Assembly: GCF_001514125.1 (NCBI RefSeq)
Contig: NZ_KQ948556.1
Span: forward strand, 63,648 to 127,647
Length of the DNA: 64,000 nt
Reading direction: 5' to 3'
Origin: Streptomyces longwoodensis
Lineage (GTDB): Bacteria > Actinomycetota > Actinomycetes > Streptomycetales > Streptomycetaceae
Shown: in pieces, positions 7,767 through 16,975 of the stretch
Layout: each line of letters begins with the position of its first letter
Position numbering within the stretch: the stretch's first letter is position 1
Notes under the pieces: model-generated
What the model was told of the DNA's origin: nothing
What the model saw: the letters and a program-made list of their open reading frames with translations, nothing else
Databases searched by the model: none
Made by a program: the position numbers and the translations under genes

Positions 7767-8537
7767 ATGACGAGCTCTGACAAGCCTGACCACGCCACCG
7801 AGACCCCTGCCGGTCCGTCCGCGGGGAACGCCCCCGCGCCGACCGGTGTCGCCGCCCAGGACTGGGCCACGGCCGCCGCCGACCCGCAGTACCGGGCCGC
7901 CGTCGTGGACCTCCTCGGCGCCCTGGCGTACGGCGAGCTGGCGGCGTTCGAGCGCCTCGCGGAGGACGCCAAGCTGGCGCCCACGCTGGAGGACAAGGCG
8001 GAGCTGGCGAAGATGGCGTCGGCCGAGTTCCACCACTTCGAGCGGCTGCGCAACCGGCTCGCCGAGATCGGCGAGGAGCCCACGCGCGCGATGGAGCCGT
8101 TCGTCGCCGCGCTGGACGGCTTCCACCGCCAGACCGCCCCCTCGGACTGGCTGGAAGGCCTGGTGAAGGCCTACGTCGGCGACTCCATCGCCAGCGACTT
8201 CTACCGGGAGGTCGCCGTACGGCTCGACGCCGACACGCGCGCACTGGTGCTGGCCGTGCTGGACGACACCGGGCACGCAGGGTTCGCCGTCGACCGGGTG
8301 CGGGCGGCGATCGACGCCGAGCCCCGCGTGGGCGGCCGGCTCGCGCTGTGGGCGCGGCGGCTGATGGGCGAGGCGCTGTCGCAGTCGCAGCGGGTGGTCG
8401 CGGACCGGGACGCGCTGTCGACGATGCTGGTGGGCGGGGTGGCCGACGGGTTCGACCTCGCCGAGGTCGGCCGGATGTTCTCGCGGATCACGGAGGCGCA
8501 CACGAAGCGGATGGCTGCGCTGGGGTTGGCGGCGTAG
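7767..8537 (+). CDS. Ferritin-like fold protein (MiaE-like)
   Basis: A 256-residue protein. After a disordered N-terminus of about 30 residues comes a helical domain of ferritin-like type: GALAYGELAAFERLAEDA, SAEFHHFERLRNRL, VGDSIASDFYREVAVRL and TGHAGFAVDRVRAAI. These contain Glu and ExxH pairs like di-iron ligands, resembling the tRNA-hydroxylase (MiaE_2) branch. The reaction is unproven. ATG 7767 is chosen because the upstream extension is non-conserved and because a TATTGT hexamer lies 7 nt upstream, suggesting a leaderless message. The gene is conserved beside rhlE, DUF3107 and TetR in actinobacteria. Confidence 0.8.
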   Translation: MTSSDKPDHATETPAGPSAGNAPAPTGVAAQDWATAAADPQYRAAVVDLLGALAYGELAAFERLAEDAKLAPTLEDKAELAKMASAEFHHFERLRNRLAEIGEEPTRAMEPFVAALDGFHRQTAPSDWLEGLVKAYVGDSIASDFYREVAVRLDADTRALVLAVLDDTGHAGFAVDRVRAAIDAEPRVGGRLALWARRLMGEALSQSQRVVADRDALSTMLVGGVADGFDLAEVGRMFSRITEAHTKRMAALGLAA

Positions 8538-8591
8538 CGCTCGTGCCGTGGAGGGGCGGTTGCTGTCGTCGCGCCGCTGCGGGGTTGTGGG

Positions 8592-8619
8592 GGCTGGTCG
8601 CGCAGTTCCCCGCGCCCCT
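8592..8619 (+). repeat. Dispersed intergenic repeat, copy 2
   Basis: GGCTGGTCGCGCAGTTC followed by CCCGCGCCCCT, the near-identical partner of 373-400. It lies between the convergent ferritin-fold gene and a small membrane-protein gene, where it may help termination. Confidence 0.6.
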
Positions 8620-8660
8620 GGGTGGGGGCTCGGCTGACGCCTTCGCCCCCGTCCTCCCGG

Positions 8661-8927
8661 TTACGCCGTTGCCGAGCGGCGGAGGCGGCCCGCCGGGCGG
8701 AGCAGGAGTGAGACGGAGGCGGCGGAGACGACCGCCGCGCCGAGGAGGCTCACCAGGAGAGAGCCGGAGTCCAGGGCGCTGTGGGTGACGAAGTCGCCGA
8801 ACAGGGCGCCGGCGATGCCGGTCGCGAAGACCAGGCGGGTGGCGGGCAGCCGGTGGGACAGGCGGTGGACCGCCGCCCACGCGAGCACGATGCCGAGCAC
8901 AGCGGAGCCGAGCGCTTCCAAGATCAT
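8661..8927 (-). CDS. Small integral membrane protein
   Basis: 88 residues with three hydrophobic segments (about 5-20, 31-52 and 58-76) and a basic end GRLRRSATA, so a small inner-membrane protein. The ATG at 8927 has GGGAGG 7 nt upstream; the longer open frame upstream is a shadow. It lies downstream of DUF3107 but is separated from it by a strong terminator, so it is probably transcribed from its own promoter. No known family was assigned. Confidence 0.7.
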   Translation of the reverse strand: MILEALGSAVLGIVLAWAAVHRLSHRLPATRLVFATGIAGALFGDFVTHSALDSGSLLVSLLGAAVVSAASVSLLLRPAGRLRRSATA

Positions 8928-9058
8928 GCGGGTCCCTCCCAGACGGCCGGGCTGTGCAGCAAGGTCGTAGCCGGTCTTACCCGTGACCTGCGGAATGCAA
9001 TCCTCCCCTGTGAGGAGCTCGTGCGCCATCTGTGAACGACCCCGGAGGGCCCGAACGG

Positions 9059-9098
9059 GGGAAGGGCCCGGCGACGTCACCGTCGCCGGGCCCTTCCC
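9059..9098. terminator. Terminator downstream of DUF3107 gene
   Basis: An 18-bp perfect stem (GGGAAGGGCCCGGCGACG) with a 4-nt loop lies 23 nt beyond the DUF3107 stop on the reverse strand. Confidence 0.85.
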
Positions 9099-9120
9099 GA
9101 GTCGTTCGCCCGCAGCGGGC

Positions 9121-9348
9121 TCAGAGCGCGCCGAAGCCCACCTTGCGCGGGGCGGGCTCGCCGAGCTCCACGTACGCGAGGCGGTCCGCCGGGACCAGGA
9201 CCTTGCGGCCGTGGTCGTCCGTGAGGCTGAGCAGCTGCGACTTCCCGGCCAGCGCCTCGGCCACCACGCGCTCGACTTCCTCGGCACTCTGACCGCTCTC
9301 CAGAACGATCTCGCGCGGCGCGTGCTGCACGCCGATCTTGACCTCCAC
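9121..9348 (-). CDS. DUF3107 protein (Rv3208A/TB9.4 type)
   Basis: A 75-residue protein starting VEVKIGVQHAPREIVLESGQ with a GTG at 9348, and ending LVPADRLAYVELGEP then RKVGFG. This is the actinobacteria-wide DUF3107 family, whose M. tuberculosis member is TB9.4 (Rv3208A), also beside a TetR regulator. It is predicted to be a small alpha/beta protein with no signal or membrane segment. The function is unknown; the invariable pairing with the TetR gene suggests shared control. Confidence 0.9.
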   Translation of the reverse strand: MEVKIGVQHAPREIVLESGQSAEEVERVVAEALAGKSQLLSLTDDHGRKVLVPADRLAYVELGEPAPRKVGFGAL

Positions 9349-9520
9349 GGCTATGTCCCTCCGACGGTCAGTGAGGTGCGCGGACGTCCGCGCCGTACGC
9401 TGCACACATTAGCCCGGTGAGGGGACGGACACGGTGTGGCCGTCCACGCCAGGAGCGAACAGGCGACGGGAACAAACCGGCCGGACGCCGGCCGGACGCC
9501 GCCCGCCCGGCCCGGCCGGC

Positions 9521-10162
9521 TCAGTGCTGTTCGGTGCCGTGCAGCGGGAAGCCGGCGATGCCGCGCCAGGCCAGCGAGGCCAGGAGCTGGACCGCCTCGT
9601 CGCGCGGGACGCTGCGGTCGCTGTGCAGCCAGGAACGCGCCACCACCTGGGCCAGGCCGCCGAGGCCGGAGGCGAGCAGCATGGACTCCGCGCGGGACAG
9701 GCCCGTGTCCTCGGCGATGACGTCGCAGATCGCCTCGGCGCACTCGTTCGTCACCTTGTCGACGCGCTCGCGCACCGCGGGCTCGTTCGTCAGGTCCGAC
9801 TCGAACACCAGGCGGAACGCGCCGCCGTCGTCCTCGACGTACGCGAAGTAGGCGTCCATGGTGGCGCGCACGCGCTGCTTGTTGTCGGTCGTCGACGCGA
9901 GCGCGTGGCGCACGGACTGGATCAGCGCCTCGCAGTGCTGGTCCAGCAGGGCGAGGTAGAGGTCGAGTTTGCCCGGGAAGTGCTGGTACAGCACCGGCTT
10001 GCTGACACCGGCCCGCTCGGCGATGTCGTCCATCGCGGCCGCGTGGTAGCCCTGCGCCACGAAGACTTCCTGGGCGGCGCCCAGCAGCTGGTTCCGTCGG
10101 GCACGGCGCGGCAGGCGCGTACCTCGCGGGCGTGCCGCCTCTGTCTGCTCGATGGCTGTCAC
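9521..10162 (-). CDS. TetR family transcriptional regulator
   Basis: 213 residues from GTG 10162, which has GGGAGG 5 nt upstream; ATG 10186 is a possible longer start. The N-terminal HTH is clear: LLGAAQEVFVAQGYHAAAMDDIAERA then GVSKPVLYQHF, residues about 24-70. A ligand-binding/dimerisation domain follows, with FAYVEDDGGAFRLVFESD and LGGLAQVVARSWL. It corresponds in position to Rv3208. The target is unknown; the neighbouring DUF3107 gene and its own promoter are candidates. Confidence 0.9.
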   Translation of the reverse strand: MTAIEQTEAARPRGTRLPRRARRNQLLGAAQEVFVAQGYHAAAMDDIAERAGVSKPVLYQHFPGKLDLYLALLDQHCEALIQSVRHALASTTDNKQRVRATMDAYFAYVEDDGGAFRLVFESDLTNEPAVRERVDKVTNECAEAICDVIAEDTGLSRAESMLLASGLGGLAQVVARSWLHSDRSVPRDEAVQLLASLAWRGIAGFPLHGTEQH

Positions 10163-10403
10163 GCCGCCTCCCAAGATCGTCCACATGCGGTGTGCGCCGC
10201 GCCGCCATCGTACTTTTGGGTAACCCTGGCGCGCGCGGTGCCAGCGCAGAATTTCACGGACCGGACGCCGACGAAAGCCGTACGAAGGGTTTCAAAGCCG
10301 GGCCCGCCGGGCAGAATGGCGCGCCATCGCACCCTTCCCCCGGCGTCCCGGCGGACGTCTCAGGGCGGCTCGGCACCTCTCAGCCAGCGTCTCGGTGCAC
10401 GTC

Positions 10404-10628
10404 TCAGCGGTAGTCGTCCTCGTCGAGGGAGACGACACGGGCCTGTTCGACCTGGTCGGCCTCGTTCGCGCGGGCCGGGTCCACGTCCTCCAGCGGGTCG
10501 TCGCGGTCCGGCGCGACGGCGGCCTGCTGCTCGGCGGCGTCGTGCTCCGGCGCCTCCACGTCGAACTCCGGGGTGTCCTCCGCCTCCCGCTCCGCGAAGG
10601 TGTCGGGATCGGTGGGGTCTACGGTCAT
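10404..10628 (-). CDS. Small very acidic protein
   Basis: 74 residues (ATG 10628, GGAAGGGAG ribosome site 5 nt upstream) with about a third Asp and Glu and almost no hydrophobic core, so probably intrinsically disordered. It begins MTVDPTDPDTFAERE and ends ARVVSLDEDDYR. No family was recognised. Its position between the TetR gene and a divergent hydrolase is conserved in my recollection of streptomycetes. Confidence 0.65.
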   Translation of the reverse strand: MTVDPTDPDTFAEREAEDTPEFDVEAPEHDAAEQQAAVAPDRDDPLEDVDPARANEADQVEQARVVSLDEDDYR

Positions 10629-10852
10629 CGTGGGCTCCCTTCCTACGGACGTCCCTGAGGCATGCAGGGGCCACACGCGGGTGCCCTCTGTACGAGACTA
10701 GGAGACACCCGATGCGGTCGCCAGGCGATCCGCGCGGTCCGTCCGTCCTTCCGCGCGACCTCGTTCTGCACGGTTCCCCAGGGGAGTTCGGGGTGACTCC
10801 TGTGACGCCGGACACGTGACGGGGGGACGTGATCGTCTCGTAACATTGCCGC

Positions 10853-11881
10853 ATGTCTTCGACCGAGCTGCCGTCCGTACCGCCGACCAGCGTGCTCCCC
10901 AAGTCGGTGCCCGTGCGGGTCGCCGAGGGCGAGCGACTGCGGTCGGTCGGGCTGCCGGGCGTCACCTTGACGGTCCGTTCGCGCCCGCCCGCGCGCGAGG
11001 GCCTCCAGCCCGCACTGTTCGTGCACGGGCTCGGCGGGTCCTCGCAGAACTGGTCCGCGCTGATGGCCATGCTCGACGGCGACGTCGACAGTGAGGCCCT
11101 CGACCTGCCCGGCTTCGGCGACTCGCCGCCACCGGACGACGGCAACTACTCCATCACGGGGCACGCGCGTGCCGTGATCCGCTACCTCGACGCGTCCGGC
11201 CGCGGCCCCGTCCACCTGTTCGGCAACTCCCTGGGCGGAGCGGTCACCACGCGCGTGGCCGCCGTCCGGCCCGACCTCGTGCGCACGCTGACCCTCGTCT
11301 CGCCCGCCCTGCCCGAACTGCGCGTCCAGCGGACCGCCGTGCCGACGGGACTGCTGGGCGTGCCCGGAGTGGCCGCCCTGTTCAGCCGCTTCACGCGCGA
11401 GTGGACGGCCGAGCAGCGCGTCCGCGGGGTCCTCGCGCTCTGCTACGGCGACCCCGGGCGCGTGTCGGAGGAGGCCTTCCGGTACGCCGTGGAGGAACTG
11501 GAACGGCGGCTGCGGCTGCCGTACTTCTGGGACGCGATGACGCGCTCCGCGCGCGGGATCCTCAACGCCTACACCCTCGGCGGCCAGCACGGGCTGTGGC
11601 GCCAGGCCGAACGCGTCCTCGCCCCCACCCTGCTCGTCTACGGCGGCCGGGACCAGCTCGTCGGCTTCCGCATGGCCCAGCGGGCCGCGCGCGCCTTCCG
11701 CGACTCCCGCCTGCTGACCCTCCCGGAGGCCGGCCACGTGGCCATGATGGAGTACCCGGAGACGGTGGCGACGGCGGTCCGCGAACTCCTCGCGGACACG
11801 GCGGAGGCAGCGGACGCGGCGGACACGGCGGGCGTCTCGGGTGCCGACGGCGCCGCCGGCACTGCGGCCACGAGGAGCTGA
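10853..11881 (+). CDS. Alpha/beta hydrolase
   Basis: A 342-residue alpha/beta-hydrolase-fold protein with FVHGLGGSSQNW (oxyanion), DLPGFGDSPPP, the nucleophile elbow GNSLGGAV near residue 124, an acid-site region VYGGRDQLV, and a catalytic His in EAGHVAMMEYPE. It lacks a signal peptide. TAACAT at 10841-10846 lies exactly 6 nt before the ATG, with TGACGG 18 nt further upstream, so the mRNA is probably leaderless. The DUF3152 gene follows 8 nt after the stop, which implies an operon. Confidence 0.88.
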   Translation: MSSTELPSVPPTSVLPKSVPVRVAEGERLRSVGLPGVTLTVRSRPPAREGLQPALFVHGLGGSSQNWSALMAMLDGDVDSEALDLPGFGDSPPPDDGNYSITGHARAVIRYLDASGRGPVHLFGNSLGGAVTTRVAAVRPDLVRTLTLVSPALPELRVQRTAVPTGLLGVPGVAALFSRFTREWTAEQRVRGVLALCYGDPGRVSEEAFRYAVEELERRLRLPYFWDAMTRSARGILNAYTLGGQHGLWRQAERVLAPTLLVYGGRDQLVGFRMAQRAARAFRDSRLLTLPEAGHVAMMEYPETVATAVRELLADTAEAADAADTAGVSGADGAAGTAATRS

Positions 11882-11889
11882 GGGGACCG

Positions 11890-13371
11890 GTGGGACGCCA
11901 CAGTCGACGTGGGCCCGCACCCAAGGGGGCGGAGAAGAGCACGACCGGTGGGGCCAGTGGGGCCAGTGAGCCTGGCGGGCCCAGTGGGTCCAGCGGGGCT
12001 TCTGGGGCTGCCGGGGCCGGTGGACCCGCGGGGACCGGTGGGCCTGGCGCCCTGGGCGGGACCGGCGGCCGAAGGGCTCAGGGGGCGCCGACGCCCGCGG
12101 CGCGCCACTTCCCGGACGGCACGCCGGCCCACGGCGTGCCGCGCCTCGCCGACGGCACCCCCGCGCGCGGTGTCCCGCGCCTCCCCGACGGCACCCCCGC
12201 GCGCGGTGTGCCGCAGGTGCGGGGCGGGCATCCCGAGCAGCGTGAAGGCGGGGGCGGCTGGGGGGACTTGAGGGGGCCCACCACGCGCGGAAGCGGGCCG
12301 GTGGTGCCGCGCCAGCGGCCCGTTCCGCCCCCGGCTCCCCGGCCGACGCGCGGGGGTCCGCGCCAGGACTACCTCGACGCCTTCGACGAGGGCGACGACG
12401 TCTTCACGCGCCGGCGCGGCGCGGCCACGGCCCTCGCCGAGGACCCGTACGCCTCGGTCACCGACTGGAACCCCGCCCCGGCGCGCACCGCGTCCGGCGG
12501 TGAGGGCGGCGAGGGCGGTGACGCGGACGAGGCCCCGCCCAGCGGCGCGCCCGCCCCCGCGAAGGGCGGCAAGGGGCGGACGTTCACCGGGATCGCGGCC
12601 GCCGCCGTCACCACCGTGCTGGCCGTCGTCGTCGCCGGACAGGTCACCGACGGGCAGGCCGACGGCTCCGCCCCGTCGCACTCGGCGGCCGACCGGGCGG
12701 CGGACGCCCAGGCTCCCGTGGCGCCCGGCGGCGGCACGGGCCCCTCGGCCTCCCCGAGCGCGACGCCGCTGACGTACGAGCAGAAGATGGCCACGCGGTA
12801 CGCGCTCGGCGCCGCCCTCACCGGGTCCGGGAAGTTCGACGCCGTGCCGGGCGTGGCCAAGGCGCCGGGCAAGGGGCGGAAGTACACCTACCGCGTGGAC
12901 GTCGAGCAGGGGCTCGGCCTCGACGGCGCACTGTTCGCGCAGGCCGTGCAGGCGACCCTCAACGACAAGCGCAGCTGGGCGCACGGCGGCGCCCGCACCT
13001 TCGAGCGCGTCTCCACCGGCGAGCCGGACTTCGTGATCACGCTGGCCAGTCCGGGCACCACCGCCAAGTGGTGCGCCAAGTCGGGTCTGGACACCACCGA
13101 GGACAACGTCTCCTGCGACTCCGCCTCCACCGAACGCGTGATGATCAACGCCTACCGCTGGGCCCAGGGTTCGCGTACCTACGGCGCCGCCATCCACGCC
13201 TACCGGCAGATGCTGATCAACCACGAGGTCGGCCACCGGCTCGGGTACGCGCACGTCACATGCGACAAGAACGGCGAACTCGCGCCGGTCATGCAGCAGC
13301 AAACCAAGTTCCTCGACCACGACGGCATCCACTGCCGGCCCAACCCCTGGCCGTACCCGAGCGCCAAGTGA
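11890..13371 (+). CDS. DUF3152 membrane-anchored putative zinc metalloprotease
   Basis: About 493 residues from GTG 11890 (GAGGGG ribosome site at 11879-11884). The N-terminal 230 residues are disordered and Gly/Ala/Pro-rich and include three back-to-back 12-residue units of the type PDGTPARGVPR. One transmembrane segment follows (about residues 232-248), then an extracellular DUF3152 domain. That domain contains HEVGHRLGYAH near residue 445, which fits the zincin HExxHxxxxxH motif, and a preceding WAQGSRTYG. Mycobacterial Rv3207c is the counterpart. It is probably a surface-anchored metallopeptidase; the substrate is unknown. Confidence 0.88.
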   Translation: MGRHSRRGPAPKGAEKSTTGGASGASEPGGPSGSSGASGAAGAGGPAGTGGPGALGGTGGRRAQGAPTPAARHFPDGTPAHGVPRLADGTPARGVPRLPDGTPARGVPQVRGGHPEQREGGGGWGDLRGPTTRGSGPVVPRQRPVPPPAPRPTRGGPRQDYLDAFDEGDDVFTRRRGAATALAEDPYASVTDWNPAPARTASGGEGGEGGDADEAPPSGAPAPAKGGKGRTFTGIAAAAVTTVLAVVVAGQVTDGQADGSAPSHSAADRAADAQAPVAPGGGTGPSASPSATPLTYEQKMATRYALGAALTGSGKFDAVPGVAKAPGKGRKYTYRVDVEQGLGLDGALFAQAVQATLNDKRSWAHGGARTFERVSTGEPDFVITLASPGTTAKWCAKSGLDTTEDNVSCDSASTERVMINAYRWAQGSRTYGAAIHAYRQMLINHEVGHRLGYAHVTCDKNGELAPVMQQQTKFLDHDGIHCRPNPWPYPSAK

Positions 13372-13447
13372 CGGTGCGTGCGCACTTGATCTCCTAGCGC
13401 GACGGAACGCCGCCCGCACGGGAAAGTTACGACCGTTCACCCCTTTT

Positions 13448-13481
13448 GGTGGTGCGACGGACAACCGTCCGTCGCACCACC
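13448..13481. terminator. Hairpin between DUF3152 and pelF-like genes
   Basis: A 15-bp perfect stem (GGTGGTGCGACGGAC) with an AACC loop lies 77 nt after the DUF3152 stop and 80 nt before the next gene. It probably isolates the following cassette. Confidence 0.75.
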
Positions 13482-13561
13482 GCCTTGTCCGCATACGTTC
13501 GTCCCGCTGCGAGCCGCCGGGTCAACGGCGGCTCCCCAAACGGGAGATCGGGGGTGCACCA

Positions 13562-15523
13562 GTGCGCATCGGACTGCTGACCGAGGGTGGCCATCCGTAT
13601 GTGAGCGGTGACACCGGACTCTGGTGCGACCGGCTCGTGCGCGGGCTGGCGCAGCACGAGTTCGAGCTGTACGCGCTCGGCCGCATCGAACACCAGGGCG
13701 GCCAGGGCGGCCAGGGCAGCCAGGGCGGTCAGGGCGGCCAGGGCCGGGTCGCCCTGCCACCGCAGGTCACCCGCGTCCGCACCGCCCCGTCATGGACGGC
13801 CGAGGACGACCGGGTCGTGTACGGGCGGCGCGCGCGCCGGCGCTTCGCCGAGTGCTACGGCGAGTTGGTCGCCGCGCTGTGCGAGGGACCCGGCGCCGAG
13901 GCCGCGCGGGAGGCTTCCGCCCCCCAGGCGGACCGTTTCGCCAACGCCCTGTACGGGCTCGCCGACCTCGCCCGCGACGAGGGCGGGCTGGGCGGAGCGC
14001 TCCGCTCGGAGCAGGCGGTGCGCGCCCTCGAACGCGCCTGCCGGGCGCCGGGCGCGCTGCGCACGGCGCGCGAGGTGCGCGTCGCCGACCTGCTGACGGT
14101 CACCGCGCACCTGGAGCACGCCCTGCGCCCCCTCTCGCTCGACTGGTACGAGGACGACGCCCTCGGCGCCGTCGACCTCTGCCACGCCACCTCGGGCGGC
14201 CCCGCGGCCCTGCCGGGGCTGCTCGCCCGCCACTTCTGCGGGGTGCCGCTGGTGGTCACGGAGTACGGGGTGCGGCTGCGGAACCACTACCTCGGCGGGG
14301 GGTCGGGGGAGGGGGCGATGCCGGGCGGGCCTGCGGGTGGGTGTGCGGGTGCGGGCGGTTCAGCGGGTGGTCGGGCAGGAGCGGGTGACGGCGGGGGAGT
14401 CGAGGCCGGCTCGCGCGGCGATGCGGGAACCGCCGTCGGTCCCGGCGCCGTCGGGGGCGTGCGCGGAGCCGTGGGGCGTGGAGCGATGGCGGGGCCGGTC
14501 GCGTCGGTGGCGGCCGTGGCCCCCGCCGTGCGCGCCCTCCTCGCCGCCTTCCACGGCCGGCTCGCCACCGAGGTCTACCGGCAGGCCGCCCGCATCACCC
14601 CCGGCAACGCGCACGCCCGCCGCTGGCAGGAGCGCTGCGGCGCCGACCGCGCCAAGATCCGCACGGTCCACCCGGGCATGGACGCCACCCCGTTCGCGGA
14701 GGTGGGCGAGGGGCCCGACACCGCCGACCCCGGCACCCTGGTCTGGGTGGGCCGGATCGAACCGGCCAAGGACCTGGTGTCCCTGCTGCACGCCTTCGCG
14801 GAGGTCCGCAAGGAGCAGCCCGGGACCCGGCTGCGCGTCATCGGCGCCCCGGCCGGCCCCGAGGGCGAGGCGTACCTCGGCCACTGCCGCGTACTCGCCG
14901 CCCAGCTCTTCCCCGACGAGGCCGACGGGCTGCACTCCGTCGGCGACAACCCCGTCTCCTTCGAGGAGATCGGCGGTCCCGAGGTCCCCACGCCCGCCGA
15001 CGCCTACGGCGCGGGTGCCGTCACCGTGCTCTCCAGCGTCGTCGAGGGTTTCCCCACCGGCCTGGTCGAGGCGATGTTCTGCGGACGCGCCACCGTGTCG
15101 ACCGACGTCGGCGCGGTCGTCGAGGTCATCGGCGGCACCGGGCTCGTCGTCCCGCCGCGCAATCCGCGGGCGCTCGCGGAGGCGTGCGTGGCGTTGCTGC
15201 GCGACCCGGAGCGCCGTGCGCGCCTCGGGGCCGCCGCCCGCGCCCGCGCGCTCGAACTGTTCACCGTCGAGCAGAACGTCGCGGCATTTCACGGCATTTA
15301 CCTGGAGGTCGTCTCCCAGTGCCCGGTCCGGCGCGTCGTCCTCGACGAGTCGGGCGAGCCCCTGCCGTTCGCCGTCCCCGCCGAGGCGCACGTCGCGGGC
15401 CGCTGGACCGGCCTGTCGTCCCGCTTCGCCACCCGGCGCGGCCCGGGATGGGCGGCGGGTCCGCCGGTGCGGGGGATGACGCCGGGACCTTCGATCGCCG
15501 CGAGTGAGGGGGCGGCCCGATGA
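13562..15523 (+). CDS. PelF-like GT4 glycosyltransferase (DUF3492 type)
   Basis: A 653-residue cytosolic glycosyltransferase. The start RIGLLTEGGHPYVSGDTGLWCDRLVRGL is the DUF3492/PelF signature. The C-terminal GT-B half holds WVGRIEPAKDLVSLLHAF and EGFPTGLVEAMFCG, the EX7E nucleotide-sugar site near residues 494-505. PelF uses UDP-GlcNAc/GalNAc-type donors to make Pel exopolysaccharide. Two low-complexity inserts occur: a Gly/Gln repeat at about 46-61 and a Gly/Ala stretch at about 243-322, the latter probably between the two Rossmann halves. The GTG at 13562 has GGGGGTG upstream. The next gene overlaps by 4 nt, so they are translationally coupled. Confidence 0.85.
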   Translation: MRIGLLTEGGHPYVSGDTGLWCDRLVRGLAQHEFELYALGRIEHQGGQGGQGSQGGQGGQGRVALPPQVTRVRTAPSWTAEDDRVVYGRRARRRFAECYGELVAALCEGPGAEAAREASAPQADRFANALYGLADLARDEGGLGGALRSEQAVRALERACRAPGALRTAREVRVADLLTVTAHLEHALRPLSLDWYEDDALGAVDLCHATSGGPAALPGLLARHFCGVPLVVTEYGVRLRNHYLGGGSGEGAMPGGPAGGCAGAGGSAGGRAGAGDGGGVEAGSRGDAGTAVGPGAVGGVRGAVGRGAMAGPVASVAAVAPAVRALLAAFHGRLATEVYRQAARITPGNAHARRWQERCGADRAKIRTVHPGMDATPFAEVGEGPDTADPGTLVWVGRIEPAKDLVSLLHAFAEVRKEQPGTRLRVIGAPAGPEGEAYLGHCRVLAAQLFPDEADGLHSVGDNPVSFEEIGGPEVPTPADAYGAGAVTVLSSVVEGFPTGLVEAMFCGRATVSTDVGAVVEVIGGTGLVVPPRNPRALAEACVALLRDPERRARLGAAARARALELFTVEQNVAAFHGIYLEVVSQCPVRRVVLDESGEPLPFAVPAEAHVAGRWTGLSSRFATRRGPGWAAGPPVRGMTPGPSIAASEGAAR

Positions 15524-16917
15524 GCGGACTCGGCGAACTGGACCGCCCCGGCACCCCGGCGAGCCCCGGCGCCTGGGACGAACGGTCCGAGGAGTGGACC
15601 CGGACGGACGACCCCACGGTCCCCGCGGACGACCCCACGGTCCCCGTGGACGGCCCCACGGCCCCCTTGGACGGTCCTAGGGGATCCGTGGAGGGCCGCC
15701 CTGCGGTCCCCGCGGACGACGTCTCGGGCTCACGGCCCCCAGCCGCCCGCCCGAAGCCCCCGCGCCGGAGCGCCGTCGACCCCGTCAAGGCCCTGATGCA
15801 CCGTCACCGGGAGCTGTGCGCACGCGCCGTCGACGCCCTGGAGATCGCCGCCGGCCTGGAGGCGCACGGCGTCACCGACCGCACCGCCGCCCGGTTCCGC
15901 CACCGCGACGTCTTCTCCCTCGCGGAGGAGATGTACGCCCGCGTCCCCCGTGACGGCGACCCGTCCGGGCCGACGACGGACACGACCGGCCGCCCCACGG
16001 GCCAGGACCGTGACCGGGACAGGGACGGGGGCAGGGACCGCGCGTTCCTTCCGCCCCCGGCCCATGAGGCCGGCCTCCGTCTCCGCGCCGACTGGATCCT
16101 GCTGTCCTTGCTGCCGGGCCTGCTGTGCGCCGCGACCGTCACCGGGCTGCGACACACCGACGGCCAGGCCCGTCTCGGCGTCGCCGTCGGCGGAACGCTC
16201 GCCGTGGCGGTCGGCCTGCACGCCGCCCTGCGCCGCGGCCCCTTGAGCCGCCCCCGCCCCGCCGCGCACGGCACGGTCGTCCGAACCTGCTGGCTCCTGG
16301 CATACGCCGCCCTCGGCGACGGCCTCCTGCGTGCCGCCCTGCACGGGGGCCCGGACACCCCGCCGACCCTGGCGCCCGACGGCTCCTGGCCGCTCTCCCT
16401 GGCGCCCCTGCTCACGCTCGCGCTGGCGTGCGCGCCCGCCGCCTGGTGCGCCCACCTCCTCGCCGCGGGTGCCCGCCGCAGGCTCACCGTCAGCCGCGGC
16501 CTGGAGGAGTTCACCGCCTCCGTACGCCCCCTGCTGCTCGGCACGTTCGGCCTGTTCCTCGGCGCGCTCGCCGGGCTGACCGGCCTGTGTGCCGCGCTCC
16601 TCGGCGAACCGCCCGCCTACGGCAGGACGCTCACCCTGGGCTCGCTGCTGTTCCTCGCCCGCCTCCTCACCGTGCACCGCTTCACCCGCGCCCCCCGGCT
16701 CGTCCTGGCGGCCGCCGTGGGCGCGCAGGCGCTCGCCCTGGCCGCCGTGTTCGCGGCCCGGCTGCCCCACTGCCCGAGCCTCTCCGTCCCCGTCGAGACC
16801 GTCGCGGACGCCTGGGGCCCGGCCCTCGCGTGCGGGGCCGCCGCGCTGGTCCTGCTGGTCCACGCGACCCGCAGACTCACCCGGGCGTCGGCCCACGCCC
16901 GCCCGGACGCCCCCTGA
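15520..16917 (+). CDS. Integral membrane protein of the Pel-like cassette
   Basis: 465 residues. A disordered N-terminus of about 190 residues contains repeats of DDPTVP/DGPTAP, followed by about eight predicted transmembrane helices (from DWILLSLLPGLL onward to the C-terminal ALACGAAALVLLVHAT). It overlaps the glycosyltransferase by 4 nt. No enzymatic motif was recognised. By position it could be the export or assembly membrane component that PelG/PelE provide in Proteobacteria and Bacilli, but helix number and sequence do not establish homology; this is inference. Confidence 0.75.
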   Translation: MSGLGELDRPGTPASPGAWDERSEEWTRTDDPTVPADDPTVPVDGPTAPLDGPRGSVEGRPAVPADDVSGSRPPAARPKPPRRSAVDPVKALMHRHRELCARAVDALEIAAGLEAHGVTDRTAARFRHRDVFSLAEEMYARVPRDGDPSGPTTDTTGRPTGQDRDRDRDGGRDRAFLPPPAHEAGLRLRADWILLSLLPGLLCAATVTGLRHTDGQARLGVAVGGTLAVAVGLHAALRRGPLSRPRPAAHGTVVRTCWLLAYAALGDGLLRAALHGGPDTPPTLAPDGSWPLSLAPLLTLALACAPAAWCAHLLAAGARRRLTVSRGLEEFTASVRPLLLGTFGLFLGALAGLTGLCAALLGEPPAYGRTLTLGSLLFLARLLTVHRFTRAPRLVLAAAVGAQALALAAVFAARLPHCPSLSVPVETVADAWGPALACGAAALVLLVHATRRLTRASAHARPDAP

Positions 16918-16975
16918 CTTCGCCCTCGCCGCCCCCCACGCGCATGCAACCGCTACACCCCGAAGGAGCAACCAG

